In this document: one piece after another, positions 57,960 through 63,672 of the stretch | How the letters are laid out: the number at the start of each line of letters is the position of its first letter | How positions within the stretch are numbered: position 1 is the first letter of the stretch | Source of the DNA: Thiotrichaceae bacterium | GTDB lineage: Bacteria; Pseudomonadota; Gammaproteobacteria; Thiotrichales; Thiotrichaceae | NCBI GenBank assembly: GCA_026989145.1 | Contig: JALSJU010000061.1 | Span: forward strand, 1-63,672 | Direction of reading: 5' to 3' | Length of the DNA: 63,672 bases | The notes under the pieces: generated by a model | Told to the model about the DNA's origin: nothing | Database searches by the model: none | Seen by the model: only the letters and a program-made list of their open reading frames with translations | Translations under genes and position numbers: made by a program

Positions 57960-57987
57960 TAAGGCAAGCCCCTTGCCCGAATAGATT

Positions 57988-58719
57988 TTAGCGCGGGAAG
58001 TTAATAATGTTCGAGGTGTTGGTTGTTTCTAAGGTGTGCTCAGTTGATTGTTTTTTAGCAAATACTCTTTCAGAAATGTTGTGACCAACTTTTAAGTAGC
58101 TTTCATTGTCAATCAAGCCACTGGCAAATAGAAAGTCTAAATGATAGGTGTAAGCTAGATACTCTTGCTCTTCGGTATTCGTAGATTGTGCTTTTTTTAG
58201 TGATGGTTTTGTAGGCTCAACCATTTCCATGCTTTTGCTGTTTGCTATTGAGTCTTTAATGGAGTTATTGAGATTATTTACGAATAATTCAAGCTGATCT
58301 TTATCTGATTGCGTGCTTGTTAAGGTAAACATAGGTGTGTTTGAGCCCGCATAGAAATAAGTATAACTACGTACCTTCTTACGTATGCCGATAGCGATAG
58401 TAGCGATAGTGCTTAATAAAAAAGCCCCTGCAAAAAAGCTTAGCATGGTTATACTGGTTGTAGCTGAAAGTGTAAAAAAGACGACAGTGGCCAACGCACT
58501 AACTAGCGCGGCAGTTATTAGTTGTGGGTCTATTTTGTTCGCAAGCTGCGGGTTTGCTTCAATCATATCTAAAGGAAATCTTTCGGATGTAGCCCGACTC
58601 ATTGAAGCCTCAGATACGCTTAAGTGACTGATAGTATGAGCATCACTTTTCAGCTTATATTCTTTGCTTGTAAACCCTGACTGGGTAAAGAGCATTGTTT
58701 TGGGGCTTGTCGTATTCAT
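57988..58719 (-). CDS. Membrane protein of unknown function
   Basis: 243 residues, not recognised. The N-terminal 65 residues are soluble. Two hydrophobic helices follow at about residues 67-110 (ITAALVSALATVVFFTL, MLSFFAGAFLLSTIATIAIGI). After that come a strand-rich stretch (YTYFYAGSNTPMFTLTSTQSDKDQLELFVNNLNNSI), which recalls the bacterial PH-like domain pattern, and a short SHOCT-like helix pair (LAYTYHLDFLFASGLIDNESYLK). The PH and SHOCT suggestions are inference. It converges with the RND operon at a shared terminator. Confidence 0.6.
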   Translation of the reverse strand: MNTTSPKTMLFTQSGFTSKEYKLKSDAHTISHLSVSEASMSRATSERFPLDMIEANPQLANKIDPQLITAALVSALATVVFFTLSATTSITMLSFFAGAFLLSTIATIAIGIRKKVRSYTYFYAGSNTPMFTLTSTQSDKDQLELFVNNLNNSIKDSIANSKSMEMVEPTKPSLKKAQSTNTEEQEYLAYTYHLDFLFASGLIDNESYLKVGHNISERVFAKKQSTEHTLETTNTSNIINFPR

Positions 58720-58916
58720 TGTTTCTTCATATTGTAATTATTAAGTAATGTCTAAATATTAAGTAATTTAGATGGTTCTTAATAGCTAAATCCTAACAGT
58801 AAGTAGAGTAGTCCTGATATAAAGATTAATCGAGAGGTTTTAGCAGATAATTGGTTTTTTATTGTTTAGCATCAGTTAATCCGCTTAGTATTTTTCTTTT
58901 TTGATATAGTCCGTCT

Positions 58917-60806
58917 ATGCTTGATTTAACCGACTTACTTTCTACCGTAATTAAAAACTCCGAGACTTATGCACTGTTGGAGGATTCAAAATCAACCGCA
59001 GCAAAGGCTAATAATTTACTTTTTTTAAAACCGTATGAAGTGGTTATTGCTCGGAAAGAAGGTGAGATAGCCAATGCTTTGGAAAGGATAGAAGCATTAA
59101 AGCAAGAAGGGTTCTATCTATGTGGTTACTTAAGCTATGAAGCGGGTTATCACTTTATTGATAAAATTATTCCGAATACGTTTCAGGATAAGAATGGTCA
59201 ACCACTATTGTATTTTATTGCGTTTACAGAATTATATTATCCCACTAGGGAAGCATTAGATGCGTTGTTTAATGATAGAAGCCTTTTTCCTGAATCAGCC
59301 TTAAGCATACATGACTTACGTTTAAATACATCGAAACAAAGTTATATTAAGACTATAAACACAATAAAAAAATATATAGAAGAAGGTGATACTTACCAAA
59401 TTAACTATACCCTAAAATACAACTTTAAACTTCAAGGCGATAATGTATTGTTGTATCAGGCCTTGCGCCAAACACAACCGGTAGAGTTTGGGGCTTTATT
59501 AAATTTTCCTGAATCAAAAATTATATCTTTGTCCCCAGAGTTGTTTGTGTATAAAAACAAGCAAACCTTAATCTCAAAACCCATGAAAGGCACTGCTAAA
59601 CGAGGTGCTAATAAAAAAGAAGACGATGCGATTATTAAATTTTTAAAAGAGGATTCTAAAACTCTATCTGAAAATGTGATGATTGTTGATTTGATTCGCA
59701 ATGATTTTAGTCGAATTTGTGAGATTGGCAGTGTTCGCGTTAACAATCTCTTTCAGGTGCAGACTTTCAAAAGCATTCATCAGATGATCTCAACAGTGAA
59801 GGGCACGTTAAAAAGAGGGTTGAATTTCACTGATATTTTAACAGCACTATTTCCTTGTGGTTCTATAACAGGCGCGCCAAAAATTAGAACCATGGAAATT
59901 ATCAATGATTTAGAAACTGAGGCGCGAGGTATTTATACGGGAGCTATTGGTTACTTGATGCCGAATGATGACTTTCATTTCAATGTACCGATTCGTACAA
60001 TTGTGATTCATGATACCGATTCAAAAGGGAATGATGCGAGTGATGAGGCTAGCAATAAAAGCTGTGAAATGGGTATTGGCAGCGGTATTGTCTATCAAAG
60101 TGATGCATATGATGAATATGAAGAATGTTTGTTAAAAGCGAACTTTCTGAGGCAGGTTAATAAACGTTTTTATTTAATTGAAGCGTTTAGGTTTAACGCA
60201 AAAAACCATCAGTTTAACCATCTAAACCAGCACTTAAAGCGAATCATGTTATCCGCTGATTATTTTGGCTTTGAAATAAAGCGTGATGAACTTGAAAGTC
60301 AACTTGAAGACTATAAAAAGGTGTTAAGCACTAATAAGGCTGACCATAAAGATTGTAAAATCAGGTTGACCGTATCACAAGCTGGAGAAATAAACGTAAG
60401 CCATGAGTTTATTGAAAGCAACTCAGAATCGATTGAAAAAATTATTATCAGCGATAAAAGGGTGCAATCTAGCTCAGTATTTCAATACCATAAGACCTCC
60501 AAACGAGAACACTATAACTTGGCTTACGAAAAAGCCGAGCAGGGGGGCTTTTATGATGTTTTGTTTTTTAATGAAAAAGAACAATTAGCAGAAGCAAGCC
60601 GGCATAATGTTTTTATCAAAATAGCGGGTCAGTATTTTACACCACCAATCACGGCAGGTATTTTAAATGGCATTGAGCGTCAGAACTTTATTCAGCAGAT
60701 GAATGTAGAAGAAAAATATGTGAGCTTAGATGACTTATTAAAAGCGGACGAGGTAATACTCACTAACTCAGTGAGGGGAGCTGTGAACGTTGAGGTCGTG
60801 AGCTAA
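58917..60806 (+). CDS. Aminodeoxychorismate synthase component I / 4-amino-4-deoxychorismate lyase fusion (PabB-PabC)
   Basis: 629 residues with two enzymes of p-aminobenzoate (folate) synthesis. Residues 1-about 415 are a chorismate-binding PabB domain: SKPMKGTAKRGANKKEDD, IVDLIRNDFSRICEIGSV, FPCGSITGAPKIRTMEII, GIGSGIVYQSDAYDEYEE. The rest is a class IV aminotransferase fold (PabC): the PLP lysine is expected in YHKTSKREHYN, with LAEASRHNVFIKI and FTPPITAGILNGIERQ. The fusion is known in many bacteria. Its partner glutaminase PabA is not in the window. The TAA overlaps the stop of the convergent DUF1501 gene. Confidence 0.93.
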   Translation: MLDLTDLLSTVIKNSETYALLEDSKSTAAKANNLLFLKPYEVVIARKEGEIANALERIEALKQEGFYLCGYLSYEAGYHFIDKIIPNTFQDKNGQPLLYFIAFTELYYPTREALDALFNDRSLFPESALSIHDLRLNTSKQSYIKTINTIKKYIEEGDTYQINYTLKYNFKLQGDNVLLYQALRQTQPVEFGALLNFPESKIISLSPELFVYKNKQTLISKPMKGTAKRGANKKEDDAIIKFLKEDSKTLSENVMIVDLIRNDFSRICEIGSVRVNNLFQVQTFKSIHQMISTVKGTLKRGLNFTDILTALFPCGSITGAPKIRTMEIINDLETEARGIYTGAIGYLMPNDDFHFNVPIRTIVIHDTDSKGNDASDEASNKSCEMGIGSGIVYQSDAYDEYEECLLKANFLRQVNKRFYLIEAFRFNAKNHQFNHLNQHLKRIMLSADYFGFEIKRDELESQLEDYKKVLSTNKADHKDCKIRLTVSQAGEINVSHEFIESNSESIEKIIISDKRVQSSSVFQYHKTSKREHYNLAYEKAEQGGFYDVLFFNEKEQLAEASRHNVFIKIAGQYFTPPITAGILNGIERQNFIQQMNVEEKYVSLDDLLKADEVILTNSVRGAVNVEVVS

Positions 60807-61972
60807 ACAAAGGGTAGTGTCGAGTGACCAGCCCAGGGGTTTTTTTGTCCCCACCAGCGTTGTGCGAGTGTGCCGTAAATTGCTCTGAAGTCCGTCGTGT
60901 GTTGTACATTGCCATTGGCATCAAGTTTGGAAAAGTCAGGGTGTTTACCGTAAATGCCACCTTTTACCTTTCCGCCTAGAATTAACTGCGATGAGGCAGT
61001 ACCATGATCGGTGCCACCTCCTCGGTTTTCTTTCGCACGGCGACCAAACTCAGAATAGGTCATGACTAAAATATCATCCCATCTGCCTGCATGTTGCATT
61101 GATTTTTGGAATGAAGCGAGGCCGTTAGCCAGTTGGTACAATCCATTGTCTTGCGCGCCTCGTTGCCCTGAGTGCGTATCAAAACCATCCTGAGTAACCT
61201 TGTAAACTGGCGCGTCAATACCGTTAATAATCATTTCAGCAACCGATTCAAGGCTATGACCCAATACGCCTTTTGAAAACCCTACGCCAGCGCGTTTCGG
61301 GCTTTTTCCCATTTTTGTAGCAATTTGTTTTCCGGCACTAAAAAGCTGGTGCTGTATTTGACTGACGTGAGCAATAGCAGGAGTTGCTCGACTGGGTGTG
61401 ACATCATGAATACGCCTAATTTGGCTTAAAAAATTACGCGGATCTTGCATCGTAACCGCATTTAGCTGTGGGCTTTGTAAGGGGCCAAGTTCAGCCTGAC
61501 CTTTATTAAGAGCCACGCCGTGCAAACCTTGTTTAAAGCGTGGTAAGACTTGTGTTAGCCAGCCATCTTCTAGGTATTGATTGGTATTAGATGCTGAATC
61601 CCAAATATCCATTGAGCGAAAATGTGACAGAATAGGGTGCGGGTAGCCAACCCCTTGTACCCAGGCCATTTGCCCTGAATTCCATAATGGCATTAACGCT
61701 TTCATGCGTGGGTGTAGCCCCATCTCATCATTTAAACTCAGCACTTGGCGCTGTTGTATTGCAATGCGTGGACGGTATTTATAATACAGCTCGTCCTTGA
61801 AAGGCACTAAGGTATTAAATCCATCATTGCCTCCTTTGAGTTCAACTAAAACGACAATACGCTGTCTGCTACCCGCACCCCAAAGTAGTTCTGGCGTGAG
61901 TAGTGGTGCTGCGCCAGCTGCTGTGATAAAACCTGCATATTTTAGAAAATCTCTACGATTCATTTTTGACAT
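60803..61972 (-). CDS. DUF1501 protein, Tat-exported
   Basis: 389 residues. The N-terminus MNRRDFLKYAGFITAAGAAPLL has a twin-arginine (RRDFLK) signal, so it is probably exported folded. DUF1501 proteins are distant relatives of sulfatases/alkaline phosphatases: LVELKGGNDGFNTLVPF, YSEFGRRAKENRGGGTDHGTAS are hallmarks. The activity is unknown. It sits 22 bp after the DUF1800 gene; this pair is a common two-gene unit. Its stop overlaps that of pabB-C by three bases. Confidence 0.9.
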   Translation of the reverse strand: MSKMNRRDFLKYAGFITAAGAAPLLTPELLWGAGSRQRIVVLVELKGGNDGFNTLVPFKDELYYKYRPRIAIQQRQVLSLNDEMGLHPRMKALMPLWNSGQMAWVQGVGYPHPILSHFRSMDIWDSASNTNQYLEDGWLTQVLPRFKQGLHGVALNKGQAELGPLQSPQLNAVTMQDPRNFLSQIRRIHDVTPSRATPAIAHVSQIQHQLFSAGKQIATKMGKSPKRAGVGFSKGVLGHSLESVAEMIINGIDAPVYKVTQDGFDTHSGQRGAQDNGLYQLANGLASFQKSMQHAGRWDDILVMTYSEFGRRAKENRGGGTDHGTASSQLILGGKVKGGIYGKHPDFSKLDANGNVQHTTDFRAIYGTLAQRWWGQKNPWAGHSTLPFV

Positions 61973-61994
61973 TGTTATTATCCTAGGTCTCTTT

Positions 61995-63290
61995 TTAGTT
62001 TACTTGGTAAGCAGGGTCTAAAACTAACGCACGCGCCAAGCGTTGCTTGCCTGGTTTTTTTGGTGGTGTTTGTAATGGTGCGATGGCTAATAACCAATCT
62101 CGCATGTGTGTAGGCTTAATATCTGGTAGTTGTTGCGCAACCCGACCTTTATATTTGTGCTCATTTAAGTTGCCCTTAGTGAGATTGTTCATCATTGAGT
62201 TACGTCGTAACAATGACTGTGTGCTTATCCAACTTGTTCCACCATCCCATCCTTTTACGCTAGGGTGGGCAAAAACGGCTTGGCCCATAATATTTAAATT
62301 ATGTGCCAAATCGGTATGAGCGGATGAGTAGGGTAAGGTGCGTAGCGTACCTATTGTAAGGTCGATGGGGGACTTTATCAGTGCACCACGGTTGTGTTTT
62401 GCCCAGAAGTCAGGGCTATTCAAAACTGCCGAGAGCAGGGTTGAGATATTATAATTGGATCCCCTAAATACTTGCGCCCATTGTTTTATCACAGCGGGTT
62501 TGGGCGGGGAGAGGGTAATAAACTCATGCCACATCTTAGTTGCAATCGTCTCAGCAGTTTTTGGGTGTTTGAGTAAGATATTGATAATATCTTCACCTTT
62601 GAAGTTACCACGTTTTCCAAGGAAGGTTTTAGAGTCGTTATCATGATCTTGCGCACGGTTTACAAATTGGCCAGTGCGGTTATCAAGCCCCCAGCCTGTA
62701 AATGCACGTGATGCTTCGCGCATATCGGCTTCGCTATAATTACCTAAGCCGAGCGTGAAAAGCTCCAATAACTCACGCGAAAAATTTTCATTGGGCTCTT
62801 CTTTAGTGCTGACATAGCCATCTAAGTAGACCAGCATGGCGGGGTCTTTAGCAACACGATGAAGCATCTCTCCAAAGTTGCCAAAAGCATGTTTGCGAAA
62901 TAATAAATTCTGCTGGTGCAACATGCTGGCTTGTTGCGTTTTTTGTATCGAAGAAGGGAAGTGATTGTGCCAAAATAAGGTCATACGCTCTAAAAAAGGC
63001 GAACGTGTATCAACGAGATGCTTAACCCACCAGTCTTGCAGTTTTTTCCCTTCAACCCGTGAGATGCGTTTTACCATTTTTTTACGTCGCATATTGCCCA
63101 TTAAGCTAACCGTTCTACTCCAAGGACTCATAGAAGGCGTGCGAGGCAGCTGATTGTCACGATTTTGTAATAGATGGGCAATAGCCTGTTGGCGAGTTAA
63201 CTGTTGAAAGCGTTCGATAGTTTCCCATTCAGCACCTAGCCCAGTACGTGTGACTAAGTGGCGGGCATCGGTAAAACTGAGTTTGCTCAT
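61995..63290 (-). CDS. DUF1800 protein
   Basis: 431 residues. DUF1800 signatures are HLVTRTGLGAEWETIERF, MTLFWHNHFPSS, NENFSRELLELFTLGLGNYSEADMREASRAFTGWGLD and VKGWDGGTSWIST. Function unknown. It is nearly always beside a DUF1501 gene, as here (22 bp), and the pair is thought to act on an exported polymer or in the envelope, which is not established. No signal peptide is obvious. Confidence 0.9.
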   Translation of the reverse strand: MSKLSFTDARHLVTRTGLGAEWETIERFQQLTRQQAIAHLLQNRDNQLPRTPSMSPWSRTVSLMGNMRRKKMVKRISRVEGKKLQDWWVKHLVDTRSPFLERMTLFWHNHFPSSIQKTQQASMLHQQNLLFRKHAFGNFGEMLHRVAKDPAMLVYLDGYVSTKEEPNENFSRELLELFTLGLGNYSEADMREASRAFTGWGLDNRTGQFVNRAQDHDNDSKTFLGKRGNFKGEDIINILLKHPKTAETIATKMWHEFITLSPPKPAVIKQWAQVFRGSNYNISTLLSAVLNSPDFWAKHNRGALIKSPIDLTIGTLRTLPYSSAHTDLAHNLNIMGQAVFAHPSVKGWDGGTSWISTQSLLRRNSMMNNLTKGNLNEHKYKGRVAQQLPDIKPTHMRDWLLAIAPLQTPPKKPGKQRLARALVLDPAYQVN

Positions 63291-63359
63291 TTGCGTCTTT
63301 GTAACCCCTGATTAATAATAATTAGTATAATAGGGTAGAGCGTAGACTAATGGCTTAGT

Positions 63360-63672
63360 TCAATTATTTTGAGAGCTGAGCTTTCTTTTAAAAGAAAGAC
63401 TAAAAAAGAGTACTAAGAGAAGTGACCAGTGTAAGCTGCCTTTAGCACTTTTCTTTGAGTCTTGGTTTTTATTTGAACCCTCAGGAAGCACTGTTAGAGT
63501 GAGTTGGTATTCTTTTACAGGTGTATTATTCTTATAACCATTTATTTTAACGTAATAGAGACCAGCAGGAAGGGAGTCTTGACTGATTTCAGAGTAACTC
63601 TCGTTTTTTGTTAAATCCCTATCATCGTTACTAACAAGTTTTTTTCCATTGCTATCAAACAAGGTGATTTCA
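63360..63672 (-). CDS. C-terminal end of a secreted protein with PPC domain (5' end outside window)
   Basis: The frame is open to the right edge; about 104 residues are visible. ITLFDSNGKKLVSNDDRD and SLPAGLYYVKINGYKNN followed by EYQLTLTV match the bacterial pre-peptidase C-terminal (PPC) domain, commonly at the end of secreted proteases. It ends with a Lys/Ser linker, a hydrophobic stretch (SLHWSLLLVLFFSLSF) and a basic tail (KRKLSSQNN). This is the plan of a C-terminal sorting signal of the GlyGly-CTERM type, though the Gly-Gly is not clear. It is 69 bp upstream of the DUF1800 gene on the same strand. Confidence 0.7.
   Translation of the reverse strand, partial: EITLFDSNGKKLVSNDDRDLTKNESYSEISQDSLPAGLYYVKINGYKNNTPVKEYQLTLTVLPEGSNKNQDSKKSAKGSLHWSLLLVLFFSLSFKRKLSSQNN

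Overview
The window is a gene-dense stretch of chromosome from a Gram-negative gammaproteobacterium of low to moderate GC (about 40% by eye, not computed). Supporting signs are the full F1Fo-ATP synthase operon followed by glmU-glmS, the ybeZ-ybeY-corC-lnt order, divergent suhB/trmJ, grpE-dnaK-dnaJ behind a sigma-32 promoter, Lnt and lipoboxes, NhaB, Hda, SbcB and RND pumps. A sulfur-oxidiser or Thiotrichales-like host is possible (SoxH-like hydrolase, SulP, HemJ, CbiX), but the sequence does not prove it. No rRNA, tRNA, CRISPR array, prophage or intact transposase was seen.

Layout. 1-5.4 kb: cut-off metallo-hydrolase, rraA, carbonic anhydrase, suhB, trmJ and a lone arsJ. 5.5-10.2 kb: secreted beta-propeller protein, two unknown small proteins, cbiX and hemJ. 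10.5-18.7 kb: heat-shock genes, dapB, a pgsA-like gene, perM, hda and a cold-shock gene with a structured leader. 18.9-23.2 kb: DUF533 protein, lipoprotein, uvrD, VanZ-like protein. 23.2-30.5 kb: atpIBEFHAGDC with a recognisable promoter and terminator. 30.6-36.4 kb: a His-rich peptidoglycan-binding lipoprotein, a secreted putative cysteine hydrolase, glmU and glmS. 36.9-41.5 kb: sulP, moaD, moaE, nhaB and moaC. 41.6-47.3 kb: comF, phoH/ybeZ, ybeY, corC, lnt and a Nif3-family gene. 47.4-50.4 kb: a three-gene operon of a DUF4956 membrane protein, an HlyD-like adaptor and a TolC-like protein. 50.4-63.7 kb: lipoprotein, sbcB, DUF4124 protein, an RND adaptor/pump pair, an unknown membrane protein, a pabB-pabC fusion, and DUF1501/DUF1800 proteins next to a cut-off surface protein.

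Two things stand out. First, at least four families of short non-coding inverted-repeat elements (called A, B, C and D here) fill the intergenic spaces. A and B have IS5-like ends; C and D have different ends but a shared core. They are not neutral: one A copy encodes the last residues and stop codon of ArsJ, one C copy supplies the stop codon of ybeZ and the ribosome-binding site of ybeY, one B copy separates dnaK from dnaJ, and a B remnant lies in a 5' leader. Second, the DUF4956-HlyD-TolC operon has the adaptor and outer-membrane parts of a tripartite exporter but no recognisable pump. It is the best candidate here for an undescribed system. The GGSQ-repeat, H-x-H-rich lipoprotein with a peptidoglycan-binding end is the second.
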